From Pelagicoccus albus (GTDB lineage Bacteria; Verrucomicrobiota; Verrucomicrobiia; Opitutales; Opitutaceae), in the NCBI RefSeq assembly GCF_014230145.1, contig NZ_JACHVC010000001.1, forward strand, positions 1 to 64,000: a stretch of 64,000 nucleotides of DNA, given 5' to 3'. Each line of letters starts with the position of its first letter. The stretch's first letter is position 1. Below are positions 25,144 through 33,961 of the stretch, in pieces. A model generated the notes under the pieces. It worked only from the letters and a program-made list of their open reading frames with translations, did not search any database and was not told the origin of the DNA. Made by a program: the position numbers and the translations under genes.

Positions 25144-25956
25144 ATGAATTTCGAACCAATTTTGCCTAGCCAATCCACCTCTGTTGCAAGCTTGAACCAC
25201 AGGGCCTCGGAAGTCTGCTCGCCGGGATTCGAGCCCCAGCTGCAAGGAGCGGAGACGGAAAAAACTGCCGCCCAGGCGGAGCGTTTTTCCGAACTGGAAA
25301 ATTCGTTCTACGAATGGCGAGACGGGCTAGACACGACTCATCCGCTGAATTTGCCCCGCTACCAGCAGGTGGTCGGGAGCACTGAAGACTTTTTGTCCAT
25401 CGTGGAAAAGGCAGTGGTTGTAGACGGCTACTCGGATCCCTTGGCCTTCGTGCAAAGCCTTTCCCGCGGGGAGCTGGCGACTCTGAAGGCGATTCATTCC
25501 ACGGGAGACTTAGATCCGTCGACGATGACAAAGGAGGGAGCTTTGAATCTAATTTTGCCCGCCAGCGAACGCCAGGACATCGACAACGACGGGTTTGTGG
25601 AAAGAGGTCACGGAGTGGGTTGGAGCTTTCCTCCGGTGAATGCCTCACAATCGGTGCACGACGCATGGGAGCAGGCCACCGAAGGTATGAGCGAATCCGA
25701 GAAGATGCTGGCTCAAGGGATGTTTTTGCCCTCCATGATCAGGCTCGACGAGGTGAATGGGCAGGTGGTCCGAGTCGAACGCTCAGAGGCAAATAATCCT
25801 TACGCCCGACCAAACTTTCCCTTTGGCAGCTTGATCGATCAACGACTCGAAAACATGGAGGCGTTCAAGTTCGATATGAAGCCCGAGCAATACGAATTCC
25901 AGAAAGATTTTCTGACTCGATTCGGAGAAGCCCTTTCTTTCGCCGGGCTTAACTAA
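25144..25956 (+). CDS. Hypothetical protein
   Basis: Protein of 270 aa that I cannot assign to a family. It has no signal peptide and no membrane helix. The first ~45 aa are low-complexity and polar. A helical region follows (RFSELENSFYEWRDGLD), then DNDGFVERGHG near residue 148, which resembles a calcium-loop fragment but lacks the full EF-hand pattern. Another helical stretch ends VHDAWEQATEGMSESEKMLAQ. It starts 186 bases from the divergent leuS start and ends two bases before the stop of the convergent TetR gene. The clean codon pattern supports a real gene. Confidence 0.7.
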   Translation: MNFEPILPSQSTSVASLNHRASEVCSPGFEPQLQGAETEKTAAQAERFSELENSFYEWRDGLDTTHPLNLPRYQQVVGSTEDFLSIVEKAVVVDGYSDPLAFVQSLSRGELATLKAIHSTGDLDPSTMTKEGALNLILPASERQDIDNDGFVERGHGVGWSFPPVNASQSVHDAWEQATEGMSESEKMLAQGMFLPSMIRLDEVNGQVVRVERSEANNPYARPNFPFGSLIDQRLENMEAFKFDMKPEQYEFQKDFLTRFGEALSFAGLN

Positions 25957-25958
25957 GC

Positions 25959-26585
25959 TCAGAGAAGGTGGGTCGGCAGCGGAGAAAAACGCGTGTCGGA
26001 GCTCGGTTCCGCCAATTCCAAGGCGGCAGCTTTGGCCTTCGCCGCGGCTGCGGGATCTTTGAACAAATGGGCTTTGGTGATGGCTCCTTCGGCTAGGAAA
26101 TAAAACTGTTCGGCAAGTTCCTTTGAATCGGAAGCATCCAGATCGTTGGCAATCTCAACCAGCTTCTCGAGGATGTCCTGCTTGTGTTTCCGAACGGCTT
26201 GGAGGACGGGCGAACTCTGGTCAGGATACTCAGCAATCGCGCGTTGAAAGGGGCAGCCCTTGAAATCCTTTTCCGCAAACCAGTTTTGGTGGAAATCGAA
26301 AAAAGCCTCCAACCTGTCGGAGGGATCCTCGCCACCAGAGCCCAGGGCTTCGGAGAGTTTGGTAAACCGTTTGGCCGCGTGTCGCTCGAGGGCGGCCACG
26401 ATGAGATCGTCCTTCGATTCGAAGTGATTGTAGAGAGTCATCTTGGCTACGCCCGCCTCGGCCAAAAGGGTGTCGATGCCAATGGCGTGAAATCCGCCGG
26501 CGTAGAAAAGCTGCAAGGCGGTATCGAGAAGATGGTCGCGTTTGGGGGACTTGCGGCGTTTGCGGGGGTAGACGACTTCGGACAT
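25959..26585 (-). CDS. TetR/AcrR-family transcriptional regulator
   Basis: DNA-binding repressor of 208 aa. The N-terminal helix-turn-helix is clear: LLDTALQLFYAGGFHAIGID, then LLAEAGVAKMTLYNHFESKDDLI, followed by a variable ligand-binding domain containing GCPFQRAIAEYPDQ, a feature of the TetR group with a TetR_C-like pocket. The start is the ATG ending at 26585. An extended reading to 26702 would run through the terminator of the neighbouring gene. Its target is not evident: the gene downstream of it points the other way and the upstream gene has its own terminator. Confidence 0.93.
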   Translation of the reverse strand: MSEVVYPRKRRKSPKRDHLLDTALQLFYAGGFHAIGIDTLLAEAGVAKMTLYNHFESKDDLIVAALERHAAKRFTKLSEALGSGGEDPSDRLEAFFDFHQNWFAEKDFKGCPFQRAIAEYPDQSSPVLQAVRKHKQDILEKLVEIANDLDASDSKELAEQFYFLAEGAITKAHLFKDPAAAAKAKAAALELAEPSSDTRFSPLPTHLL

Positions 26586-26672
26586 GGGAGCCACAGTGAA
26601 GGCGATATTGTCAGGAATCAAGGGTAGACAGATCTGTACTGAAAATTGTGCGTGGGCTTGTCTTTGGGAACG

Positions 26673-26700
26673 AAAAAGCCGCTCGGTGGAACCGAGCGGC
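26673..26700 (-). terminator. Rho-independent terminator
   Basis: Perfect 10-bp stem GCCGCTCGGT / ACCGAGCGGC with a 3-base loop and five T on the minus strand, 30 bases after the phytase-like gene. Confidence 0.92.
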
Positions 26701-26729
26701 AATGTCAGGCTTTGTGTTACAAGCGGGGG

Positions 26730-29219
26730 CTAATTGAGAGGGAGGGGGCCAATCTTTATGAACTGTGTTTCGCCACTGCTGTCGTCCACGCCGTCGTTGT
26801 CCGTCACGATTACCGCTTCGCCATCGGCGAGAACCGCGAGGCCTTCGACCTTTTCGATTACATAGCCGTTGGCGGATTCGAGGTGAGGCAGCAGATCGAC
26901 AACTTCAAGCTTGGCGAGTGTTTCGAAGGAGTCGGACATGTCCTCCGGCTTAAAGTTCACTCCGTCGATGGAGAATTGGTAGATCTTCTTGATCGTCGCA
27001 TCCAAGTTTCCTTGGTTGTCGCGCTCGACCACTACGAAGTTTGAGTCATTGATGGCAACGATTTCGGACAAGCCAACCCAACCACCCGCGGGGGAGGTAG
27101 GCGTATCCAGAGGATAGAACGCAAAGGTCCACTCGCCGGTAGCGGTATCATAGCGTCCGATACGGGGATGAGGATCGCCGGCCCATTTACGTTGGATCGC
27201 TACATACAGCACTTCACTGCTGCCGGATCCGACCGAGGTAACACCTTCAAATCCGAAGCGAACCTGCTTAGCGTTGGTTGCAAGCGGCATGCTTACGACT
27301 TCTTCGATGCTGCCATCTTCGGCGACTTTGTAGAGCCAGTCTAGGGATTCGATAGGGCGGCCGGAGTCGCCCACAGTGCCAGCTCCTTCAGAGGCCAGCC
27401 AAAATCCTCCGTCAGCTCGACGCGCAAGCCCCTCGGGATCGACGTTTATGGTGCCGTCTTCGTTGATGAGGCTGTCTTCGCTCATTTCGAAGTATTCTAG
27501 ACCCCAAGCGTTGATGGCGTCGTAGTAAGGGTTGCCGGGAGTGGTGGCGGCGAGGATCGCGTTTTCGATTGCTGTTGCGAAGGCGTTGTAGCTATCGACT
27601 AGGACGATTTCCTCGTCAATGAGGGCGGGGAAGCCGGAGGTATCCACACTGAAGATACGGCTCTTCTTATAGAAGCTGTCGTAGACTGTCCATGCTTGAG
27701 ACGCGTCGCTAGGATCGGCGGCCAGAGCGGACAATGCTGCCCAGGGAATTGGGGTTCCATCGGCACGATCTTCGGATGCGATGGTTGGGTAGTCTGGCTC
27801 GTCGGCGTCATACTTGTAGAGGGTAACGGCGGCTCGGAATTTATCCCCGCGTGAATCTTCTTCACTCGCGGTAACGAAGAGGTCTCTTCCTGGAATAGCG
27901 AGCAGACCTTCCGGACCCATTCCGCCGGCAAGAACTTGGAGGAATTCCGGTTCGTCAGAGCCCTTTGGTAATTTATAGACGGATACGACGCTGGAACGCT
28001 CGGAGCCAATGAAGATAAGTTGGTCCTTACCGTATTTTGCTACGGTTACGCCTTCCGGTTCGTTGCCCTTGTTTTCGGAACGACCTTCTGGGTAATGCCC
28101 AACCATGGCGGTTATGTGGTCGTCGGCGTAGCCAGAGCTGAAGAGGACGCTGCCATCTTTGTGGTAGATAGTGAAGCCGCGAGATCCACCGTCGAGGTCA
28201 CCCTCGTCGGCGGTTACGAATCGGTCCTCGTCGATCCAAGCGACCGCGTCCGCTTCGCGAGGGACATCATAGAGATTGTCCTTCAGCTCGATAAGGTCGT
28301 TTTCGTTGGTGTCCACGAGAGTGAGGTCAACGGTGCCGGCCGAGAAGTCGTTAAGCACTGCCCCACTGGGCAGGTCCACGATGATCAGGTGATTGTTTTC
28401 CTGTAGGGTGATAACAACTTGGTTATGCTTGTTGATGTCGACGAATTCAGGCTCCGGATCTTCTGGGAAAAGATCGCAGATGCCGGTCAAGTCTACAGGG
28501 CGAACTTCCCACATGGTGGGATTTCCTGTGAGGTCGACGATGGCGAGGAAGCCAGCGGGAGCTTGCGGAGGAGTTCCGTCGCCGAGATCTTCATCCCGTT
28601 CGTTTTCGATCGCCACAGCGGCAAAACGTCCGTCCGGGCTGATAGCGATGGCGTCCGGTTGGCCGCCAAGCTCGAAGCTCGCGATTTCTACTTGGCTATC
28701 GATATCGATGACTACTAGCTTTCCGCTTGTATTCACAAAATCCTCACTGGTGTTAACGCATGCGAGGGCGTAGTTTTTGTGTACTTTGACAGAGGTTGGT
28801 TCTCCGCCCAGATCCACTGTGCCAAGAGGCATGGGCTCGTAGGGATCGGTGATATCGACGAAGCCTAGGGCTTCAAGCTCAGCGTCTGTGTAGACGAGGG
28901 TTTTGCCGTCTTTGGTCGCGGCGATGATTTCGGATACGGTATCCTCCTCGATGCTCGAATTTAGAAAAACCGGAAAAGTGGCGATTCGATGGAAGTAGGT
29001 TTCTGTGGACGCCGGTTTGTCAGGTCCTGGCTTGCCGGGCTTTCCTGGTTTTCCGCCGGGGCCGCCGTCGGTAGGTGGAGTGCCAGGATTTGGCTCTGGA
29101 TTGAGGAGAGGAAGGAGTAGGAGAGCGAGGAGGAAGGCGAGTCCGAATAGGAGGGACAATCCTTTCGCCGCGGAGGATGATGCCGTTCTGGAAGAACGAG
29201 ACATGTTCAGTAGGCTCAT
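26730..29219 (-). CDS. Phytase-esterase-like secreted protein
   Basis: Exported or membrane-anchored protein of 829 aa. An N-terminal hydrophobic segment (about residues 20-39) is followed by a linker rich in Gly, Pro and Lys with GKPGKPGKPG. A beta-propeller-like region follows (ITDPYEPMPLGTVDLGGEPTSV and ISPDGRFAAVAIENERDED), resembling the choice-of-anchor I family. The C-terminal third (GLARRADGGFWLASEGAGTV to EGLAVLADGEAVIVTDNDG) matches the 'esterase-like activity of phytase' domain. A phosphate-releasing or phosphodiesterase role at the cell surface is inferred from that family. A strong terminator follows the gene. Confidence 0.8.
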   Translation of the reverse strand: MSLLNMSRSSRTASSSAAKGLSLLFGLAFLLALLLLPLLNPEPNPGTPPTDGGPGGKPGKPGKPGPDKPASTETYFHRIATFPVFLNSSIEEDTVSEIIAATKDGKTLVYTDAELEALGFVDITDPYEPMPLGTVDLGGEPTSVKVHKNYALACVNTSEDFVNTSGKLVVIDIDSQVEIASFELGGQPDAIAISPDGRFAAVAIENERDEDLGDGTPPQAPAGFLAIVDLTGNPTMWEVRPVDLTGICDLFPEDPEPEFVDINKHNQVVITLQENNHLIIVDLPSGAVLNDFSAGTVDLTLVDTNENDLIELKDNLYDVPREADAVAWIDEDRFVTADEGDLDGGSRGFTIYHKDGSVLFSSGYADDHITAMVGHYPEGRSENKGNEPEGVTVAKYGKDQLIFIGSERSSVVSVYKLPKGSDEPEFLQVLAGGMGPEGLLAIPGRDLFVTASEEDSRGDKFRAAVTLYKYDADEPDYPTIASEDRADGTPIPWAALSALAADPSDASQAWTVYDSFYKKSRIFSVDTSGFPALIDEEIVLVDSYNAFATAIENAILAATTPGNPYYDAINAWGLEYFEMSEDSLINEDGTINVDPEGLARRADGGFWLASEGAGTVGDSGRPIESLDWLYKVAEDGSIEEVVSMPLATNAKQVRFGFEGVTSVGSGSSEVLYVAIQRKWAGDPHPRIGRYDTATGEWTFAFYPLDTPTSPAGGWVGLSEIVAINDSNFVVVERDNQGNLDATIKKIYQFSIDGVNFKPEDMSDSFETLAKLEVVDLLPHLESANGYVIEKVEGLAVLADGEAVIVTDNDGVDDSSGETQFIKIGPLPLN

Positions 29220-29446
29220 GGTTTTTGGTTGGTGTATGTTGAGGTACGAGACCCGGAGCGTTTTGCTCCGTCCGTGAACCCTTTCACCATGCTAAACCGT
29301 TTTCAATGTACCCATTGTAACATTACCGAGTCGGGGGCGTGTCGATTCTATGACAGTATTACATATACATGTGGTTACATTGTGAATACGTAAAATTCGG
29401 CACTCCGGAGTCGGGTCAGCCTCGCAGCCCGATTAGCCTGCTAACC

Positions 29447-30181
29447 TTACCCGAGGAGCAATTTTGTCGCGAAAGCGAGGGCGATGCCGAGTGTGAAGCT
29501 GAGCAATGTGCCGACGAGGATATACTCGGTTTCGCGTCGGCTCTCGTTGGCCTTCTGGAAACGAAGAACGGACTTGGCCGCGATGAGAAAACCGGCTGCA
29601 GCCAGCTGGCCACTGTATACGAAAATGAGCAGGAGTAGACGCTCGAGGTGTCCGATGTAGCGGCCGGCCCGGTAAAGTCCGGAATCGACGGGAAGCTCCT
29701 TGGGGTCGGATGAAATCATAGCCGGCAGGGCTTTGGCGATGAAGTGACCAGCGGCGAGCGTGTTGGCGATGATGCCTGATATGATCACAAGGAGATGCAG
29801 GTAGGAGACTGGGTTTTGCTCGAACCACCAAGGATCGAAAATCTTAAGCCGGCTCCAATCGAGGGAACTCAGGGCAAAGATAACCGCAAGGTGGGCGGCC
29901 TGATCCGCGACGAAGGCGCCGGCCTCGGAAACGCGAGCTGTCGACAAGCGCGTTTTCAGCAGATCGATTAGGCCGTGGCTTGCGGTTACGAGTAGGGGAA
30001 GCCGCCATTCCGAGAAGTCGCCCAGCAACAGATAGGCGCAAAGGCCAGTGATGAGAAGGTGGAGCAGCAGAGTCAGGGGCCGGCCTTTGCTGCGAGCAAT
30101 GGAATCGGTCTGCAGGGCGAAGTCGGACAGCATGTGAGCTGCGAGGAGGGGAACAAAAATCGCTAGATCGAAGGTGGGCAT
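29447..30181 (-). CDS. DUF3307 membrane protein
   Basis: Integral membrane protein of 244 aa with about six helices. The N-terminal LLAAHMLSDFALQTDSIARSK matches DUF3307, whose members often lie next to SatD genes. A C-terminal pair of helices contains LVGTLLSFTLGIALAFATK. Its function is unknown; in streptococci the SatD/SatE neighbourhood has been linked to a membrane stress or secretion phenotype. It starts 37 bases after the satD-like gene in the same direction, so it is probably regulated by the sites in front of that gene. The interval to the next gene (29220-29446) holds a hairpin (CGGAGCGTTTTGCTCCG, near 29254) and the leader of the phytase-like gene. Confidence 0.85.
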   Translation of the reverse strand: MPTFDLAIFVPLLAAHMLSDFALQTDSIARSKGRPLTLLLHLLITGLCAYLLLGDFSEWRLPLLVTASHGLIDLLKTRLSTARVSEAGAFVADQAAHLAVIFALSSLDWSRLKIFDPWWFEQNPVSYLHLLVIISGIIANTLAAGHFIAKALPAMISSDPKELPVDSGLYRAGRYIGHLERLLLLIFVYSGQLAAAGFLIAAKSVLRFQKANESRRETEYILVGTLLSFTLGIALAFATKLLLG

Positions 30182-30218
30182 GGATAAGGGGAATGGGTCG
30201 GTCGGATCGGGCGAATTA

Positions 30219-30866
30219 CTAGACTTCTGGCTTCGAGTCGGCGAGCGTGTTTTCGAGTCCGAGGGAAATGGAGTGAAGGGCGGACTTTACGAGCTTCCAT
30301 TGGGCGCTGGCAAGGTGCTTGCCGAAGGCTTGGGCGGAAATTGGCGGCTGGAAGCGTTTGGCCAGTTCGTACTGGTTCTCTTCCGAGAAGGCGAGGGACA
30401 CCGCTTGGGCTTGTTTGGAGGTCCAACCGGAGGTAAGGGCGTCCAAGAGAGAGACGGCTGCTCCCCCGAGCTCATGACTGGAAGTGGGAAGTTCTGGGCT
30501 CAGCTGCAGGGAAAGGCGCCGCTCTTCCGGCATCGATTTCAAGGCCCGCCCGGAGAGCACGAAGGCTTCCCCTTGCGAGAGGGAAATCTTCTCTGGGTTC
30601 AGGCTTTCGTAGCTGCCGATCCCGATGCTTACCCGCGTATCGATCTCCAGTTTCGCGAGCAAGGCTGCCCGCAGCTGGACCGCTAGCTGCAAGGCGGCCG
30701 ATGTGGGCTTACAGAGACATTGCCAGCTGTCCCCTGCAAAGACCTCGAAATGGGCGGCCGAAGGGTGGGCCTCCACCATCTCCATGAGGCCGGAGTGGAG
30801 CGACTTGCGTTGGCGGGCGTCCAACTCCTGAGAGCCGACTATGTCTCCAGTTAGAATGCTGATCAC
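30219..30866 (-). CDS. SatD-family protein
   Basis: Protein of 215 aa with the SatD signature GDIVGSQ at 7-13 and a fold related to nucleotide cyclase/GGDEF domains (FEVFAGDSWQCL, IDTRVSIGIGSY, GEAFVLSGRAL). The C-terminal ~50 aa (TSKQAQAVSLAFS..YELAKRFQ..SAQAFGKHLASAQW) reads as a helix-turn-helix, so it may bind DNA itself. The pairing with a DUF3307 gene downstream is the usual one. The molecular role is not established. Three identical 12-bp sites lie 10-79 bases before the start. Confidence 0.82.
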   Translation of the reverse strand: MISILTGDIVGSQELDARQRKSLHSGLMEMVEAHPSAAHFEVFAGDSWQCLCKPTSAALQLAVQLRAALLAKLEIDTRVSIGIGSYESLNPEKISLSQGEAFVLSGRALKSMPEERRLSLQLSPELPTSSHELGGAAVSLLDALTSGWTSKQAQAVSLAFSEENQYELAKRFQPPISAQAFGKHLASAQWKLVKSALHSISLGLENTLADSKPEV

Positions 30867-30875
30867 AGATAAATA

Positions 30876-30945
30876 TAAAAAGGTTTATTATAGAAAAGTA
30901 AACATAAAAAGGTTTAAATAAACATTATAAATGTAAAAAGGTTTA
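30876..30945 (-). promoter_or_regulatory. Three 12-bp iterons before satD
   Basis: TAAAAAGGTTTA occurs exactly at 30876-30887, 30905-30916 and 30934-30945, each 29 bases apart. Each unit has the dyad TAAA-nnnn-TTTA. The 17-base spacers are AT-rich and share TAAACAT. The array lies between the divergent satD and uracil-DNA glycosylase genes and is probably a multi-site operator. Confidence 0.75.
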
Positions 30946-31076
30946 TGGGTGTTCACCTGAGGGGATTGGGTTTTTGTTTCTGATTGAGCTTGGACAAGCG
31001 ACAGCCGCTTGGCATGTTGGTCCGGTTTTATGGTCACCGGAATTGTTCAGGAAAAGGTCCTAACCCATCGCTAGGC

Positions 31077-31997
31077 ATGAAGGCGGAAGTCGAAGCGCTA
31101 GTCGAAGAGTTGAAGCGTTTGCGCAAGGCAGGCGTGTCGCGTGTTAACGTATCCGACGCGGCTATACAGGCCTTGAAGCGGCATGCCAAGGCTCCGACCC
31201 TAGATGCGAAGACGAGGGCCGCGGTGCTCGAATCCATTCCCGACAAGGTTCGTTCCGCCGACGGAAGGGATTTCGACAAGGTCCTGACTGAGACTAAGAC
31301 GGAAACGAAAAAGGCGGCGGCTTCCCGCAGCTATGGAGCGAAGCTTCCCCGTCCGCCGCGAGTGCACTTGCCGGAAGGGGACAAGCAGACGCGCTGGGAC
31401 TACCTCAAGGAAAAGGTCTTAACTTCGTCTACTTGCAACGAGCATGTGAAGCCCGGGAAAAAGGTCGTTTTTGGCATCGGCAATCTCGATGCCGACATCT
31501 TCTTCTGTGGCGAGGCTCCCGGAGCGGATGAGGAAACCCAAGGCGAACCCTTCGTCGGTCCAGCCGGTCAACTTCTGGACAAGATGATTGCCGCTATGGG
31601 TATCAAGCGAGCGGATGCCTACATCGGAAACATCATGAACTGGCGTCCCGAGATGCCTGGTCCGAGGGGAAATCGTCCGCCGACAGCTGAGGAAATGGCG
31701 TATTGCATGCCCTTTCTCAAAGCTCAGCTCGAGATCGTGCAGCCCAAGGTGATTGTGGCCTTGGGAGCAACGGCAGCCAAAGGGCTCTTGGGGGCGGACT
31801 CGTTTCGAGCCTTGCGTGAGGTAAAGGGCAGCTGGCAAGAATTCGAAGGAATCCCCGTGATGCCCACCTACCACCCATCGTATTTGCTCCGCAATGACAC
31901 GAAGCGCGACAAGCGTGGCGCATGGGAGGATTGGCTAAAGGTGATGGAAAAGATCGGGCTTCCGATCAGCGACAAGCAAAGCCGTTATTTCCTCTAA
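31077..31997 (+). CDS. Uracil-DNA glycosylase, family 4-like
   Basis: Base-excision repair enzyme of about 306 aa that removes uracil from DNA. The N-terminal ~110 aa are a charged helical extension (MKAEVEALVEELKRLRKAG). The catalytic domain has motif A GEAPGADEETQGEPFVGPAG, then YIGNIMNWRPE and PTAEEMAYC, and motif B TYHPSYLLRN, all in family 4 order. Family 4 enzymes use four Cys for a 4Fe-4S cluster. Here the first pair reads CNEH (one Cys) and the usual KCRP is NWRP, so only two candidate ligands remain. The start at ATG 31077 is preferred; TTG at 30984 is in frame but has no similarity. Confidence 0.88.
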   Translation: MKAEVEALVEELKRLRKAGVSRVNVSDAAIQALKRHAKAPTLDAKTRAAVLESIPDKVRSADGRDFDKVLTETKTETKKAAASRSYGAKLPRPPRVHLPEGDKQTRWDYLKEKVLTSSTCNEHVKPGKKVVFGIGNLDADIFFCGEAPGADEETQGEPFVGPAGQLLDKMIAAMGIKRADAYIGNIMNWRPEMPGPRGNRPPTAEEMAYCMPFLKAQLEIVQPKVIVALGATAAKGLLGADSFRALREVKGSWQEFEGIPVMPTYHPSYLLRNDTKRDKRGAWEDWLKVMEKIGLPISDKQSRYFL

Positions 31998-32027
31998 AGC
32001 GTTCGGCCGCGGCCCGGGCCGCTTCGC

Positions 32028-33797
32028 TCATCGTTCTTTGGTAGCGATCCGGTAAAAAAGGTCCGTTTCGAATAAGGGGAGGTGGACTGTGTAATTGGCG
32101 AAGCCGTCGATAATGGTTGGGAAGTAGACTCGTTCGAAGCGGGGAGCATATTCCCAGTTTACCAAGTCGCTCGATTGCATGACGTCTGCGATTATACCGG
32201 AGTCGGCGGCCCGAAGGGCGTAGCGAATCGAATAATTGACTCCGTCGCTTGTCACGAACTGAGGGGATTGCGGGGAATCGAAGGCCAGCGGATCAGTGCC
32301 GAAGGCGAATTCCGAAAAGTTGTCCACTCCATCCGCGTCCGGATCGGCGTCCCGCTCGCTCGAGCTTTCCAGCCAATCGATGCGATCACTCCATTCGTCG
32401 TAGGTGGTCGCGTCCAGGGCGTCGATTGAGAATTCGAAAGTTACGGTATCCTCGGAGTCGATACGGACGATGGCTTCTTGGGATTCGCCTTGGTAGGTCA
32501 CGGTCACGCGATGTGAGCCTTTGAAGGTATTGGCTGCGAATGAGCCGGAAGACGAGGAGAGGCCTTCGTGGTCCTCCCACCATTCTCCTTCTACTTTGTC
32601 GATCCAGAGTTGTCCGGTGGCCTTGAGTTCCGGCTCGATTTGGGTTCGAGTGGTTCCGCTATCGTCGTCGGATAGGTCGTCGTACATGATGGAATTTCCC
32701 CGCCAGTGATCGAAGTCGTTCAAGCCCCAAATGGTTAGGCCGTCGACGGAGGGGTGCTCGAAGGCGGCCTCCAGCACCGCTTGAGTAACGGAGACTTGTT
32801 CTTCCATGGTGGGATTTGGCCAGCCCCAGGAATTGTCGAAGAAACGGTTTTGCACCGACATATCCAGCTCCGTAATTTCCAGTCGCAAGCCCGGCAGGCC
32901 ATTCGGATGATTGGCAGTCGGCTCCATGGGAGCGGCGAGAATGTCTAGCCGGCGGGTGACGCGCTCTTTGGTGGTCGTGGGTCGGTCCATGTGAGCTTGT
33001 AGGCCGATCCCGTCGATCTGTCCCCCGGCGTCGCGGACGGCGTCGATGAAGGCTTTATAGGCAATGACATCCTCGTCCTGATCCGTCCAGTAGTTGAGGA
33101 TGTTGTAGTCGTTGATAAAGAGGACCGCTTCCGGATCGGAGGCTTTGGCTTGGTTGAACCATTCGGCAACTTTGGCCGCTTGCGCCGTGGTGTCGCTCGA
33201 GTCGGCGATCTTGTCGATGAGAAGTTCCGGCACGTGGAAGTGCTCGTTGTACAAGTCGAAGTTGTCGATGCCCGAGTCCTTGAAGGTGGCGTGATAGTCG
33301 CTGACGTGCTCGAGGATTTGTTGTTGGATGTAATCGCCATCGGACGAGTTCCTGACTCGGGTGGGAACTTGGTAAGACGAACCCCAGACGGTGACGTGTC
33401 CCCGCAGGCGCAGAGCGTCTGGACTGTCGAAGGCGGCCAAGGTTTTTGGCAGGGCGGCTAGAGCTAGGTTTTCCTCTTCCGAGCGAGCTTCGTAGTAGGT
33501 CCACTTCATGACATTTCCGTAGGTCATGGAGTTGAAGTGCTTTTGTAGCTGTTCGACGGTGAAGGGATCGTAGCCCGAGGATTCCGGATCGATGCGGTGG
33601 TGCTCCACGGCGCAGCCGAAGCGGAAAGCGTGGTTGAGCATCTCGATCTGAATGGTAGCTCCTTCCAAGGGCGTTCCAGACACAGTCTGGACTTGGACGG
33701 TCAAATCCGCCTTTCGGTGGGAGATGTCTGCTTGGGCGAGAGAGTAGGGCAGGCCGATGAGGGCCAGGGTGGCGAGCAAGGGGGTACGCTGATCCAT
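32028..33797 (-). CDS. Secreted GH10 endo-1,4-beta-xylanase
   Basis: Secreted hydrolase of 589 aa that cleaves the beta-1,4 backbone of xylan. It has a signal peptide (ATLALIGLPYSLAQA), a short N-terminal beta domain (DLTVQVQTVSGTPLEGATI), and the GH10 barrel, with WTYYEAR, the LRGHVTVWG strand, acid/base E185 in DLYNEHFHV and nucleophile E310 in LEITELDMS. The C-terminal ~170 aa carry a calcium-type loop DADPDADGVDNFSEFAFG and a beta-sandwich ending FYRIATKER, common in verrucomicrobial secreted proteins. The signal peptide points to Sec and then perhaps the type II system encoded at 44-55 kb. It lies beside a TonB receptor that could import the products. Confidence 0.95.
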   Translation of the reverse strand: MDQRTPLLATLALIGLPYSLAQADISHRKADLTVQVQTVSGTPLEGATIQIEMLNHAFRFGCAVEHHRIDPESSGYDPFTVEQLQKHFNSMTYGNVMKWTYYEARSEEENLALAALPKTLAAFDSPDALRLRGHVTVWGSSYQVPTRVRNSSDGDYIQQQILEHVSDYHATFKDSGIDNFDLYNEHFHVPELLIDKIADSSDTTAQAAKVAEWFNQAKASDPEAVLFINDYNILNYWTDQDEDVIAYKAFIDAVRDAGGQIDGIGLQAHMDRPTTTKERVTRRLDILAAPMEPTANHPNGLPGLRLEITELDMSVQNRFFDNSWGWPNPTMEEQVSVTQAVLEAAFEHPSVDGLTIWGLNDFDHWRGNSIMYDDLSDDDSGTTRTQIEPELKATGQLWIDKVEGEWWEDHEGLSSSSGSFAANTFKGSHRVTVTYQGESQEAIVRIDSEDTVTFEFSIDALDATTYDEWSDRIDWLESSSERDADPDADGVDNFSEFAFGTDPLAFDSPQSPQFVTSDGVNYSIRYALRAADSGIIADVMQSSDLVNWEYAPRFERVYFPTIIDGFANYTVHLPLFETDLFYRIATKER

Positions 33798-33898
33798 GGT
33801 GTATTTAACTCCGGAGAGTCGGGGTTTCCTTCCACTTAAATACAGGCCATGCCCAAAGCACGCAGTCTTTCCTTGGTCTAACTATTTGAGTAGACGCG

Positions 33899-33927
33899 AA
33901 AAAAGGCGGACCCGCTGGGGATCCGCC
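33899..33927 (-). terminator. Rho-independent terminator
   Basis: On the minus strand GGCGGAT / GTCCGCC arms form a 6-bp stem extended by GG/CC pairs past one bulged base, followed by six T, 35 bases after the TonB receptor stop. Confidence 0.8.
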
Positions 33928-33961
33928 TCGAACGTCAATCGGCAAAAGGTTTCGCTTGGCG

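Noticed and set aside
29339-29356. A complete Pho box
   Set aside because: Only the first 7-base half matches well, so it is listed only as a weak finding.
30876-30945. A short CRISPR in front of satD
   Set aside because: Units are only 12 bases and the spacers are AT-rich and related, so an operator array fits better.
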